Assembly (NCBI GenBank): GCA_013141015.1
Contig: JABFRT010000030.1
Coordinates: 1 to 64,000 of the forward strand
Source of the DNA: Hyphomicrobium sp.
GTDB lineage: Bacteria; Pseudomonadota; Alphaproteobacteria; Rhizobiales; Hyphomicrobiaceae
Length of the DNA: 64,000 nucleotides
Direction: 5' to 3'
The translations under genes and the position numbers were made by a program. A model generated the notes under the pieces. It made no database searches, was not told the origin of the DNA, and was given only the letters and a program-made list of their open reading frames with translations. Shown here one piece after another: positions 27,533 through 36,182 of this stretch. The first letter of the stretch is position 1, and the number at the start of each line of letters is the position of its first letter.

Positions 27533-28537
27533 ATGACCACGGTTACTATTGGATACGACGTGGGCGGCGCGCATTTGAAAGTTGCGCGCATTGAAGATGG
27601 CCGCGTTACAGCCGCCGAACAGTTTGCTTGCGCACTGTGGAAGGGGCTTGATCAGTTGGATGCGGCGTTATCTGCCGCGTCTCAGATAACGCGCGGCGCG
27701 GACAACCATGCCGTCACAATGACCGGCGAATTGTGCGAACTGTTCACGACCCGGCACGAGGGTGTCGTGGCATTGTCCTCGCATCTCGCCGGCCATCTTG
27801 GAAGCAGCGCCCGCTTCTACATGGGTCTTAAGGGATTTGGCGACGCCAGCGCAGTGGCGTCGCAACCACTTAGCGTCGCATCTGCAAATTTTCTAGCGAC
27901 CGCTCAGGCCGTTGCGCGGCTGCGCCCCAAAGCGCTTTTGATCGACATGGGTTCGACCACAACCGATATTATCGCCTGCGACCGCCCGCAGGGCTTGTCG
28001 GATGCCGAGCGCTTGCAGACCGGCGAACTCGTCTACACCGGTTTGACGCGCACGCCCGTGCCAAGCATCACCACGCGCGGCGTGCTGGCCGGACAATGGC
28101 AGGGCCTCGCCCGCGACACCTTCGCGACGATGGCAGATGTCCGCCGCGTGCTTGGTGAATTGACCGAAGACGTTGACCATCACGACACGGCGGACGGGCG
28201 CGGCAAGTCAGTTGAGGAAAGTCTCGCGCGCTTATCCCGCGGGTTTGGCCGCGACGCGGAATTGCGCCATTTGGCTGTGTGGCAGGTGGCCGCCGCACAT
28301 ATCCGCGAAGAGCAACTGCGCTCGATTTATGATGGCGCAATACAAGTGCTGTCGCGTCCGGGTTTGGAAATCACCAGCGTCGCCGCAGCCGGTATTGGCG
28401 CAAGCGTCGCGTCCGGGATCGCCCACCGCCTCGGGCTCGAATGCATCACCTTTGGCGAATTGATTGGCGCAAACGAACCCCGCCGCCTCAACGCCACGCG
28501 CTACGCGCCAGCAGTGGCCGTGGCGATGCTGGCGTAG
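27533..28537 (+). CDS. H4MPT-linked C1 transfer pathway protein (MfnF-like)
   Basis: A 334-residue protein with hydantoinase/ASKHA-type phosphate-binding loops: IGYDVGGAHLKVARIEDGRV at the start and KALLIDMGSTTTDIIACDR near residue 135. The family (TIGR03123) is tied to H4MPT methylotrophs and methanogens; the methanogen member MfnF couples the aminomethylfuran diphosphate to glutamyl-tyramine in methanofuran synthesis. A like role here is inferred. Confidence 0.83.
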   Translation: MTTVTIGYDVGGAHLKVARIEDGRVTAAEQFACALWKGLDQLDAALSAASQITRGADNHAVTMTGELCELFTTRHEGVVALSSHLAGHLGSSARFYMGLKGFGDASAVASQPLSVASANFLATAQAVARLRPKALLIDMGSTTTDIIACDRPQGLSDAERLQTGELVYTGLTRTPVPSITTRGVLAGQWQGLARDTFATMADVRRVLGELTEDVDHHDTADGRGKSVEESLARLSRGFGRDAELRHLAVWQVAAAHIREEQLRSIYDGAIQVLSRPGLEITSVAAAGIGASVASGIAHRLGLECITFGELIGANEPRRLNATRYAPAVAVAMLA

Positions 28538-28565
28538 TCATTTCGAGATTGCCATCCCGGACGAA

Positions 28566-28644
28566 CCCTCATGCGAGAGCCGGGACCGACATGACAATTA
28601 TGGCTGTTTCGACAGCAACGTCTCCAAATGCTGCGACGTGAATC
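28566..28644. repeat. Direct repeat, copy A (79 bp)
   Basis: Identical to 29758-29836 except for one base (TGGCTGTTTC against TGGCTGCTTC). On the minus strand it reads as the last codons of the methyltransferase gene plus about 30 bases beyond its stop. The pair brackets a segment of about 1.1 kb holding only a membrane-protein gene. Confidence 0.92.
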
Positions 28645-28669
28645 GAATTTGAGCTCTGAGCGAGGCGAA
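28598..28669 (-). pseudogene. Remnant of a methyltransferase 3' end
   Basis: Immediately after the stop of the membrane-protein gene, the minus strand reads FASLRAQIRFTSQHLETLLS followed by KQP and a stop. The intact methyltransferase upstream ends YAALKAQMGFTSQHLETLLS-KQP. The last 13 codons are nearly identical, with one synonymous change (AAA/AAG), while the ten before are clearly diverged, as if from a different homologue. Confidence 0.75.
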
Positions 28670-29563
28670 CTAAATTTGCGGAGCGCTTTGCGGCTCGCCC
28701 TTTCCATCGAAGAAATGCCGGTAGGCAAAGGAGAGGAAGCCGATGTAGATCATCGCGATCAGCATGAAATAGGGCGTCGTTAAACCCGTCAGCCAGGTCA
28801 AGTTTGACATCATCTCAACCGGGTCGATCTTCTGTCCCTTCTCGGGAAATTTTATAACGCTAAACGCTGCCATTTGTACCGGGATCGCGAGTGGCACTGA
28901 GCAGAGGAAGATTCCTCCAATCATCCGCCATGTGTTGGCGCGCACCTGCCTTAAGATTGTCCGGAAGTTCAAACCGTTATTTCCGACCGCGCGCGCCGGC
29001 AGGACAAGCATCAGATGCATCATGAGATACGCAACGCCGCAATACGCCACAAAAAACAGAAAGTAAGAGAACGGCCCAGCATTCTGGGGCAATGGCGAAC
29101 CGGCAAAGGTTAATGCGAAAAACAACATCGGCAGGGCAGGCAACATCGACACGATCGACATTGCTATCCCTGCACCGATATATCGCCAAACGGCAGAGCT
29201 AAAAACACTGCCCCCGAACTTGGGTTGTTCCCCGAGCAACAACAAGCGGTGCCAAGCGACAGCCATCGTCGCTCCTGAAATTCCGATAACGAGATTGAGC
29301 GCCATCTGAATCGCCTGCCATGACCAAACTACGGGCATGACAGATACGTCTGGGCCGCCAGCCTCTCCCGCGCCTGCAACCCAAGACTTGAGCACTTCGG
29401 ATAAGGCGTATGACAAGCATCCCATCAAAATCAGCCACGGCAATGCAATCTTGAGCAGCGGCCCCAGGTTTGCGAAAAACGCCGCATAGGCCTGCTTAAC
29501 CGTTTGCCACATAGGCAGCGGATCAGGCAGTACGTCCGAAATAGAATTGCTTGTATCAGACAT
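28670..29563 (-). CDS. Multi-pass membrane protein, unknown
   Basis: About 297 residues from the ATG at 29563 (GGGGAAG upstream); the track start adds 67 residues from the repeat region. About six hydrophobic segments are visible (for example LLKIALPWLILMGCLSYAL, FSYFLFFVAYCGVAYLMMH, PYFMLIAMIYIGFLSFAY). I recognise no family. The gene is the only cargo between two 79-bp direct repeats, and its GC content seems lower than its neighbours, so it may have been acquired or duplicated in. Confidence 0.75.
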   Translation of the reverse strand: MSDTSNSISDVLPDPLPMWQTVKQAYAAFFANLGPLLKIALPWLILMGCLSYALSEVLKSWVAGAGEAGGPDVSVMPVVWSWQAIQMALNLVIGISGATMAVAWHRLLLLGEQPKFGGSVFSSAVWRYIGAGIAMSIVSMLPALPMLFFALTFAGSPLPQNAGPFSYFLFFVAYCGVAYLMMHLMLVLPARAVGNNGLNFRTILRQVRANTWRMIGGIFLCSVPLAIPVQMAAFSVIKFPEKGQKIDPVEMMSNLTWLTGLTTPYFMLIAMIYIGFLSFAYRHFFDGKGEPQSAPQI

Positions 29564-29757
29564 GAGCACTTCCCCAATTCGCACGCCTTGAGGCGCAAGC
29601 CTTATTTCTGCATACAAATCATTTGCAAACCATATCAGATCGGACTGTATTGAAACACGCCGAAATTCGCCAATGATATGTTGCTGGCACCGCCGAACCC
29701 AGCCGCCTGAATTGTCATCTTTGTTTCTCGACGGGTGTGCGGGCACAGCGGAGCGTG

Positions 29758-29836
29758 CCCTCATGCGAGAGCCGGGACCGACATGACAATTATGGCTGCT
29801 TCGACAGCAACGTCTCCAAATGCTGCGACGTGAATC
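29758..29836. repeat. Direct repeat, copy B (79 bp)
   Basis: The partner of 28566-28644 with one mismatch. It covers the final codons of the methyltransferase gene and the bases just past its stop, like an integration site that regenerates a gene end. Confidence 0.92.
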
Positions 29837-30968
29837 CCATCTGGGCTTTCAGCGCAGCGTATTGTTTTTGCGCTTGCGTGCGGTCCACACGCGCATCCCG
29901 GATCGCGGCGATCAAGATATTCTTGGCGGTATGTTCGGTCGACACGAACTCGATGACTTTGACTGTGTAGCCTTGGGCTTCGAGCAACAAACAGCGCGCC
30001 GCGTCCGTTACGAGATCAGCTTGGCGCTGTTTAAACAGACCGAACTTCAGCAAACCATCAAGCGGCTTAACTGCGCGCGTCAATTGCGGCGCGAGTTCAT
30101 GCTGGCAGCACGGCGCAGTCACGATCAATGCGGCGTTGCCTTTGATGCCTTGATAGATTGCGTCGTCCGTCGCGGTATCGCAGGCGTGCAGCGCAATCAT
30201 AATATCGTTCGCGCGCGGTGCTGATTGCGCGGCGGCCACAGCTTCGAATGTGAGGCCGCTGAAGCCCGACTTAACCGCAAGATCATTGCACAGCGCGACC
30301 AACTCGGGCCGGATTTCGATGCCGGTGACGGAGGCTTGCCGGCCGGGCTTCGCCGCCAAGTGATCGTAAAGCGCAAACGTCAGATAGCCTTTGCCCGAAC
30401 CGATATCGGTGACGCGCAATGCGCTTGCATCGCGCACGTCGGACTCTGAAATCAGGGACTCGACGATTTCGACGAAGTGGCAGATCTGCTTGAACTTGGC
30501 GTACATCGACGGCTTGATGGCGCCCTTGCCGTCTGACACGCCGAGCCCCGCGAGATAAGGGCGGCTCGCGTCCACGATGTACTGCTTGGCGCGATTGTGC
30601 TCAGCCACCGGTACGCTCGAAAACGTCGGCTTGCCGCGCGTCAGGGTGGTCGTCTTCTTTTTGGTGTAACCGAGCGTCACATCTTCCGCCGTCGTGAACA
30701 GCGTCGCGCTCAGGTAGTCCGCGCCGAGCACCTTCTCAACGAACGTGACTGCATCTTCGACCGCGTAATTCTGCGTCACATCCTTGCGGGCGTGGCTGGT
30801 GACGGCTTTCAGCATCGCCGCGCCCTTGATCGCAACCGGCGTCAGCACAATTTTTTCCGCGTCACCCGCTCCGCGATATTTGCCGAGTGTCAAGCGCACG
30901 AACGTGCCCGCTGAAATGCTTGCTTCGAAGCCTGCGAGAAATGTATCCTTGTCGCCACCGCTGGTCAT
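29790..30968 (-). CDS. Class I SAM-dependent methyltransferase
   Basis: About 392 residues. The central region has motif I VTDIGSGKGYLTFALYDHLA, an acidic strand VTGIEIRPELVALC, and ALHACDTATDD followed by VTAPCCQHEL, as in the METTL25/Methyltransf_32-like group. The substrate is unknown. The start at 30968 overlaps the DUF447 gene stop (ATGA), so it closes the long mfn/H4MPT operon. Its 3' end is duplicated downstream. Confidence 0.83.
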   Translation of the reverse strand: MTSGGDKDTFLAGFEASISAGTFVRLTLGKYRGAGDAEKIVLTPVAIKGAAMLKAVTSHARKDVTQNYAVEDAVTFVEKVLGADYLSATLFTTAEDVTLGYTKKKTTTLTRGKPTFSSVPVAEHNRAKQYIVDASRPYLAGLGVSDGKGAIKPSMYAKFKQICHFVEIVESLISESDVRDASALRVTDIGSGKGYLTFALYDHLAAKPGRQASVTGIEIRPELVALCNDLAVKSGFSGLTFEAVAAAQSAPRANDIMIALHACDTATDDAIYQGIKGNAALIVTAPCCQHELAPQLTRAVKPLDGLLKFGLFKQRQADLVTDAARCLLLEAQGYTVKVIEFVSTEHTAKNILIAAIRDARVDRTQAQKQYAALKAQMGFTSQHLETLLSKQP

Positions 30969-31552
30969 CCCTTTAGATCCACCGGTTTGATCAGCGTGCC
31001 GCGCCATGCGGTGATTTTTTCCATCAACCAGCCCCAGGCTTCTTCCTCCTGAAGCGACGCGGTTTTCAGAATCGCGATTTCGAGATACTTGAGTTCGCTT
31101 TCGACTTTTTCGGGCGGCAGCATTTTGAGGCGCGTGGTCAACACAGCGAGTTCCAGCACGGCGGCCTGCGCGCGGCTGAATCCTTGCCAGGCGCCGTGCG
31201 CTTCCTGATGCACGATTTTGCAGCGGAAACGCGGGCGCAAATCATCTTCGATGATATCTTCGACCTTTAGCTCCCAATGCGACAGACAATCAGCAAGCCG
31301 CCCGCCTTTGATCTCAGCCGTTGGTGTCAGCGGCCAATCCTTGCGGCCCGTCACGCAGCCGGCGAACACGCGCACGTCGTCGGTGTGGCTGGCGGCCGCA
31401 AACGGATGAGCGCGCAGGTTCTCGAGCGTCTTCGACGGTTTGAACGGCGCGATGATCCAATGCTTGCCCTCCGCGATCAGCCCCAACGGCGCGATGTGCA
31501 CGTTACCGTCTTTATCGGATGTGGAAACAATCGTCTCAACGATGCGCGGCAT
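30965..31552 (-). CDS. DUF447 family protein
   Basis: A 195-residue protein of the DUF447 family, a flavin-reductase-like split-barrel. RIVETIVSTSDKDGNVHIAPLGL and KTLENLRAHPFAAASHTDDVRVFAGCV match. The gene is regularly found with H4MPT/methanofuran genes in methylotrophs and methanogens but has no assigned reaction. It overlaps both neighbours (TAATG, ATGA). Confidence 0.86.
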   Translation of the reverse strand: MPRIVETIVSTSDKDGNVHIAPLGLIAEGKHWIIAPFKPSKTLENLRAHPFAAASHTDDVRVFAGCVTGRKDWPLTPTAEIKGGRLADCLSHWELKVEDIIEDDLRPRFRCKIVHQEAHGAWQGFSRAQAAVLELAVLTTRLKMLPPEKVESELKYLEIAILKTASLQEEEAWGWLMEKITAWRGTLIKPVDLKG

Positions 31553-33003
31553 TAGCCGTCTCCTTGGCCGTCACGGGACTTCTTAGCATTCAGCGTTGCA
31601 CCCGGCTCTTTTGCTTTGAGGGTTGCACCCTCGGGTGCGTGGCGCGTCAGGTCTTCGCTTTTTTTGTCAGCTGAGATGCCCCAATCGAGCGGATTATCTT
31701 GCACATATCGCTTGCCGAGTTGCATGGCGATTTCAGCTTTTGCCAATTCATAGCCGAGATAAAACGCGTGCGCGCCGTCCGCATCAACATTCAACTTCGG
31801 AAATAGTTCGAACGGATCGCGCGCACTGTGATGGCCTTGGCGCGAATAAATGTGCACGCCCGCTTCGCCAACCTGTATGCGGAAATTATCGTCGCGCGTA
31901 CCGGCAGCCGCCGCCGCAATCTCCGCTTCGGTCATCGGATACGGGATTAAATCATGCAGCGCCAGCAATCCGCCGCCATAGGTTTTGGGCAAGCTCTCGT
32001 CTTCGCGCGCGCGGAACATCAAGCGGCGCGCCGCGTCGTGTTCTTCAATCGTGCGGCGCGTGTGCGGCGACACCTGCACCAGCAGCACATTCTGAATGCG
32101 CAGCTCCGAACAGATACCAAGCAACAGCGCCGTCACGCCCAGGCTATCGGCATCCGTCAGCTCGGTCAGATTGCCGGTGCCCATCAGAATTTCAACGTCC
32201 GGCCGCTGGCGGCGCAGCTCGGCGTAACGCTCGATTGACGTTGTGAATCCAAAGTGGACCGGGTCGAGGATCGGATCGGCGATGTGTTTGGTCTTTTTCT
32301 TGTTCGCCAGATCAATGGCGCGGATCAGCGACGCCAGATCACCGTGGGGCTTCGGCACCAAAACCGGCACACACTTGGTGCCCTTGACGGCGTCAAGCGT
32401 TGTCTCGTCAAGGCTCAACACAAAATGTGCGCCAGCCGTGGCAGCCCGCTGCAATTCTTCGACGTTGCCGCTATCGACGCTGACTTTGAAACCCGCATTG
32501 ATAAGCGCTGCCACCATCTCTTCCAAATGCGGGAACGGCTGACCCGGCTGACAGCCGACGTCGATCACATCCGCGCCTTTGGCTTTTTGCTCCGTCGCGC
32601 GTGCCAGCATCTGCTCGACGGTCAGCGTGGTCGCGTCATCGCTTTCGGCAAAAATCCGCAGATCATGCCTTGAAAAATCAGGCGGATGCCCGCCGTGGCC
32701 GAGATATTGCGGCAGGTCAGCCAACTCGTCCGGCCCGCGCTCAAACGGCACGCCGTAGTGCGCTCCCAGTGCATCCAAATCCATACGCGCGCGGCCTGGC
32801 ACAATCACGCGCGTTGCGTCCAGCGGCCCCTTCAAGCGATTGCGGACAATCGCATCGCTCATCAGGGCCGCCACTTTGATATTGAGATTGGCAACCGACC
32901 ACGCAGCATCCTCAAGCCCTGTGGATTGCACCACGCGCTTCAACCGGCTCTCCGCCAGCTTGCCGGTTAAGAAGAGGAGCTTGTCTTTTGGGTCTTGAGC
33001 CAT
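31552..33003 (-). CDS. Dihydropteroate synthase-like protein of the H4MPT pathway
   Basis: A 483-residue protein. The middle (about residues 125-320) is a DHPS-like TIM barrel with GADVIDVGCQPGQPFPHLEEMVAALINAGFKVSVDSGN, and the C-terminal part is an extra domain typical of archaeal-type proteins (TIGR00284). It likely joins the pterin diphosphate to the ribofuranosylaminobenzene from MptG, in place of folate DHPS. The N-terminus overlaps the flavoprotein gene by 37 bases. Confidence 0.84.
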   Translation of the reverse strand: MAQDPKDKLLFLTGKLAESRLKRVVQSTGLEDAAWSVANLNIKVAALMSDAIVRNRLKGPLDATRVIVPGRARMDLDALGAHYGVPFERGPDELADLPQYLGHGGHPPDFSRHDLRIFAESDDATTLTVEQMLARATEQKAKGADVIDVGCQPGQPFPHLEEMVAALINAGFKVSVDSGNVEELQRAATAGAHFVLSLDETTLDAVKGTKCVPVLVPKPHGDLASLIRAIDLANKKKTKHIADPILDPVHFGFTTSIERYAELRRQRPDVEILMGTGNLTELTDADSLGVTALLLGICSELRIQNVLLVQVSPHTRRTIEEHDAARRLMFRAREDESLPKTYGGGLLALHDLIPYPMTEAEIAAAAAGTRDDNFRIQVGEAGVHIYSRQGHHSARDPFELFPKLNVDADGAHAFYLGYELAKAEIAMQLGKRYVQDNPLDWGISADKKSEDLTRHAPEGATLKAKEPGATLNAKKSRDGQGDG

Positions 33004-33551
33004 TCGAGCCTAGCTGCCACGGCGCTTTTCAAATCCGCAACGCTTTCGACAACGGTGGTTGCTTCAAACGTCTTGAGCTTCTCGGTGTTTTCCAGATCGA
33101 TGCGGCGCGGATAGACTTTGACCATACCCTTGGGCGCTTCGGTGTCCATCTCGGGCGCTGTATCGCAGGCAAACACAATCGCGGGCACGCGGCATTTGCC
33201 GGCCTGGGCGAAAACGTTGGTTGCGAGGTTGTCGGATATGCCGGCGACGCACTTGGCAACAGTGTTAGAGGTCGCGGGCGCCATGATGAGCGTATGATAG
33301 ACGCCGTAATAGAACATGCCGACGGGCGCGGCGCTGGCCGTCGTGTCCTTAAAAATGCGAACGTCAGCGGAGAGGTCCAGCTCCTGCTTGTACATGCGAA
33401 TGACTTCGGCCGCCGCCTTCGACACAAACACGTCGAGGTTTGGCAGCGTCCGCATGATCTCAAGGCTCTCCTTGAAGAAATGCCCCGAGCCCGTCAGCGC
33501 CCATCCAAACCGCGGGCGCGCGACGCCCTTCATCTCTGCTTCGTAATCCAT
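32967..33551 (-). CDS. AfpA/DmrB-like flavoprotein (dihydromethanopterin reductase)
   Basis: A 194-residue flavoprotein of the phosphopantothenoylcysteine-decarboxylase-like fold: FGWALTGSGHFFKES at the N-terminus, LIMAPATSNTVAKCVAGISDNLATNVFAQAG in the middle. Homologues (archaeal flavoprotein A, DmrB) reduce dihydromethanopterin. The location among H4MPT biosynthesis genes supports a final reduction step. Confidence 0.83.
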   Translation of the reverse strand: MDYEAEMKGVARPRFGWALTGSGHFFKESLEIMRTLPNLDVFVSKAAAEVIRMYKQELDLSADVRIFKDTTASAAPVGMFYYGVYHTLIMAPATSNTVAKCVAGISDNLATNVFAQAGKCRVPAIVFACDTAPEMDTEAPKGMVKVYPRRIDLENTEKLKTFEATTVVESVADLKSAVAARLEWLKTQKTSSSS

Positions 33552-33606
33552 GGGTGCGCGATTAGCATGGGCGAACCGGCGCGTCGACGCAGAAATTCTG
33601 CGGACC

Positions 33607-34230
33607 TTAAGATTTGGCAGCCGCTTTAGGAGCCTCAGTCAGCAGCGCCGAAAACGCCGCATCGGCGCCTGGGCCATAGATGCGCCATGTTAGGTTAGCG
33701 CGCGCGGCGATGCCCGGAAACGCCTCATCGACGACGCCGGCGTGCGCGAGTTCAGCGGCGGTCTCAGCACCTGCCACGTCGACCGATTTCAAAAGCACCA
33801 GCGGCGCGCCACCCAGCAGCTCAGCAAGCCGCGCGGCGATGCTGTCGGACGTGATCGACCAATCGGCGGGAATAGTTGTATCGCGCTCTAAAGTTGGCAA
33901 CGGCACCCAGACCGGCGTCAGCCCGAAACGCAGACAATCGAAAATGCCGTCAAGCGTATCGGTGATCCGCAGTTTCGGCGACAACGTCACGAACACTTCG
34001 GCCATCTGATGCATGCCAAGCATCGCCAAGCGGTGGGCGGTCGCGTCATCAAAACGCACGGCGCGCTGCAGATCGCGCACCTTGTCGGCAAATGCGCCGC
34101 CACCGGGTACGATTACCACCGGGCGGTTGGCGGCTGCGATCCGGTTGAGTTCACCTTGCAGCCGCCCAGTCTCGGCCAAACTGCCGCCAACTTTAACAAC
34201 AAGCGGCAATTCGTGACGCGCATCACTCAC
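33607..34230 (-). CDS. Amino acid kinase family protein (MfnE-like)
   Basis: About 207 residues from a GTG at 34230, overlapping the folB stop. LVVKVGGSLAETGRLQGEL and VIVPGGGAFADKVRDLQ are the phosphate-binding loops of the amino acid kinase fold, and WSITSDSIAARLAELLGGAPLVLLKSVDVAG follows. MfnE in methanogens phosphorylates aminomethylfuran phosphate, and the position beside mfnB supports that role. The track's longer start crosses into folB. Confidence 0.83.
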   Translation of the reverse strand: MSDARHELPLVVKVGGSLAETGRLQGELNRIAAANRPVVIVPGGGAFADKVRDLQRAVRFDDATAHRLAMLGMHQMAEVFVTLSPKLRITDTLDGIFDCLRFGLTPVWVPLPTLERDTTIPADWSITSDSIAARLAELLGGAPLVLLKSVDVAGAETAAELAHAGVVDEAFPGIAARANLTWRIYGPGADAAFSALLTEAPKAAAKS

Positions 34231-34669
34231 GGCCGAACTCACGGGCCGCGAGCTTCGTTGCAGGGCGGATGATTTCAACGCCGCGCAGAGGGCCACGTTC
34301 CAATTTCTCAAGCTTCACCCGGACAGCGACGATGCGCTTGTCGGCTAAGCAGTTGGCGGCGACGCGTTCGGCGAACGTCTCGACCAGATTGATATGGCCG
34401 CCGCGCGCGAGGCCAACGATAAAGTCAATGATATCGGCATAAGACGGCACTTCCACCATCTCGTCATCGAGACTGAAGATGTCGTTGGCGAGCCGCGCTT
34501 CGACTGAGAAGCGCACCTTTTGCGTGACGCCCTGCTCCTCGGCGTAGACGCCGACATTGCAATCGACGATGAAGTCATTGACGAAAATGCTGTCGCCAAT
34601 TTCGCGGGCCTTGGCGGCAGCCTGTTTGGCCTTGGCTGCGTCTGGGTTTGTCTTTTTCTTGTCGCTCAT
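34223..34669 (-). CDS. folB: Dihydroneopterin aldolase FolB
   Basis: A 148-residue FolB-fold protein. IFVNDFIVDCNVGVYAEEQGVTQKVRFSVEARL matches, and YADIIDFIVGLARGGHINLVETFAERVA contains the conserved glutamate. The first 25 residues are a lysine-rich extension. It converts dihydroneopterin to 6-hydroxymethyldihydropterin; here it probably feeds H4MPT as well as folate synthesis. The start overlaps the mfnB stop (ATGA). Confidence 0.88.
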   Translation of the reverse strand: MSDKKKTNPDAAKAKQAAAKAREIGDSIFVNDFIVDCNVGVYAEEQGVTQKVRFSVEARLANDIFSLDDEMVEVPSYADIIDFIVGLARGGHINLVETFAERVAANCLADKRIVAVRVKLEKLERGPLRGVEIIRPATKLAAREFGRE

Positions 34670-35421
34670 GCCACGCTTCTCTTGGCCAAAATTCTATTCA
34701 CAGGCTGCACTGCGGCGATGGCCGCATCTAAACTTTCGCGCACGCCGCGGACGCGCGCGCCATCGAGCGCGTTGGTGCGTCCGCCGTCACACAACGCGCC
34801 GCGAAATCCGATGATGTCGGGCTGTAACGCAACGAGGCCTGCGATGTGGTGGCGGCGCAACGACCCGGCGAGGCCGCACGCCAGGTTGTGGGCGCGCGCT
34901 TCAAATATAAAAGCGGCGAGCGCTTTGTTGTCTAAAACATCGGGCAAGGCACCAGCCGCTTTGTCAGCGGTATCGAGCATCACGCCAGCGAAGCCCGCTG
35001 CCGCCAATTGCCGAACAATCGCCAAATTTGGATTGCGGTCTGCCATCAACACAGCAACCAATCGCGCGCGGCCAAGGTCCGCGGACCCAAGCGCCGCGAT
35101 GGCTGCGGCGGCATCTTTTGAATCGAAAAATCCAACCTTGACGATATCAGCGCCCGTGGCGGCCACGCGCGCAGCAGCGTTTACCATGAGCGCCGCATCG
35201 TTTGGTAAATCGCCGGTCGTGGCGCTGACCAAAACCTTGCCGGCCACGGCCCTTACGATAGCTTCAATCTGAGAGCCCCTGAGAGCGCCAAGGGCGCCCT
35301 TTTGAGGGTCCTTGCAGTCGATGATGCTGGCGCCGCAATCGAGCGCTGTACGGGCTTCCTCAGCGCTTGTGACGCTTGCCAGAAAAAGCGGCACACTGCC
35401 GGTCCTGAGGCCGTCGTTCAT
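34666..35421 (-). CDS. mfnB: (5-formylfuran-3-yl)methyl phosphate synthase MfnB
   Basis: About 251 residues, DUF556 TIM barrel. FLASVTSAEEARTALDCGASIIDCKDPQKGALGAL contains the lysine expected to form the Schiff base, and ADIVKVGFFDSKD is the second conserved block. MfnB makes the furan ring of methanofuran from two glyceraldehyde-3-phosphate molecules. ATG at 35421 is taken; the track begins at an upstream TTG. Confidence 0.92.
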   Translation of the reverse strand: MNDGLRTGSVPLFLASVTSAEEARTALDCGASIIDCKDPQKGALGALRGSQIEAIVRAVAGKVLVSATTGDLPNDAALMVNAAARVAATGADIVKVGFFDSKDAAAAIAALGSADLGRARLVAVLMADRNPNLAIVRQLAAAGFAGVMLDTADKAAGALPDVLDNKALAAFIFEARAHNLACGLAGSLRRHHIAGLVALQPDIIGFRGALCDGGRTNALDGARVRGVRESLDAAIAAVQPVNRILAKRSVA

Positions 35422-35450
35422 CGTAAATTCCAAGGATCGCGGTTAACCGG

Positions 35451-36182
35451 TTAAGCGGCGGCGAAAATGCGGGTCTGCTCGGCGAGCACGACCGCCCGGT
35501 CCAGCCTTTCAGCCGGCGTCAGGCGCACACGCGCATCCTGCACCACACTCGCGCGTCCCGGCGCCAAGCGCAAGATACGCGTGCCAAGTTGCACCGCCTC
35601 CGCGCGATCATGGGTGACGAAAATCACCGTTGTCGGGTGGCTGTTCCACAGCTCGATCAGCAATTGCCGCAGGCTCTGCGCCGTTGGATCGTCGAGCGAC
35701 ACGAACGGCTCGTCCATCAGCAGAATGTCGGGTTCCAGAATGAAACCGCGGGCCAGGGAGGCGCGCCGCTGCATGCCAAGCGACAATCGCTCCGGATAGG
35801 CGTTCGCCGCTTCAGTCAAGCCAACCCGGGCGAGCATAGCTGGAATATTGGCGACGCGCGGATCGCCATCTGGAAGCGCAAGTAGAATGTTGTCGTAGAC
35901 CGTGCGCCAGGGCAGCAGGCGCGGCGACTGGAAAATGTAGGTCATGCGGTCCTTACCCGGACCAAGATCAATCGCGCCTTCATAGTCGGTATCAAGACCG
36001 GCCACGATATTGAGCAGCGTTGATTTTCCGCAGCCCGATGGCCCCGTCAGCACCAGGAACGAGCGCGGCTCAACCTCGAACGCCACGTTGCTGAGCACCA
36101 GTTGCTCGTCACGCTCGCCGACCGCTGGGAAAACCTTGCGGTCAACGCGGATCTTAATCGGCTCTGTCAACGTGCTGCCCAT
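35451..36182 (-). CDS. NitT/TauT-type ABC transporter ATPase
   Basis: About 243 residues. Walker A GPSGCGKSTLLN, signature LSLGMQRRASLARGF, Walker B DILLMDEPFVSLD and the H-loop VTHDRAEAV are all present. The start at 36182 is coupled to the permease stop (TAATG). It belongs to the family that carries sulfonates, nitrate or thiamin precursors. mfnB starts only 30 bases downstream, so the transporter appears co-transcribed with methanofuran genes. Confidence 0.88.
   Translation of the reverse strand: MGSTLTEPIKIRVDRKVFPAVGERDEQLVLSNVAFEVEPRSFLVLTGPSGCGKSTLLNIVAGLDTDYEGAIDLGPGKDRMTYIFQSPRLLPWRTVYDNILLALPDGDPRVANIPAMLARVGLTEAANAYPERLSLGMQRRASLARGFILEPDILLMDEPFVSLDDPTAQSLRQLLIELWNSHPTTVIFVTHDRAEAVQLGTRILRLAPGRASVVQDARVRLTPAERLDRAVVLAEQTRIFAAA

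Noticed and set aside
28670-29563. Insertion sequence between the direct repeats
   Set aside because: The repeats are 79 bp, far longer than target-site duplications, and the single gene encodes a membrane protein, not a transposase; no terminal inverted repeats were seen.
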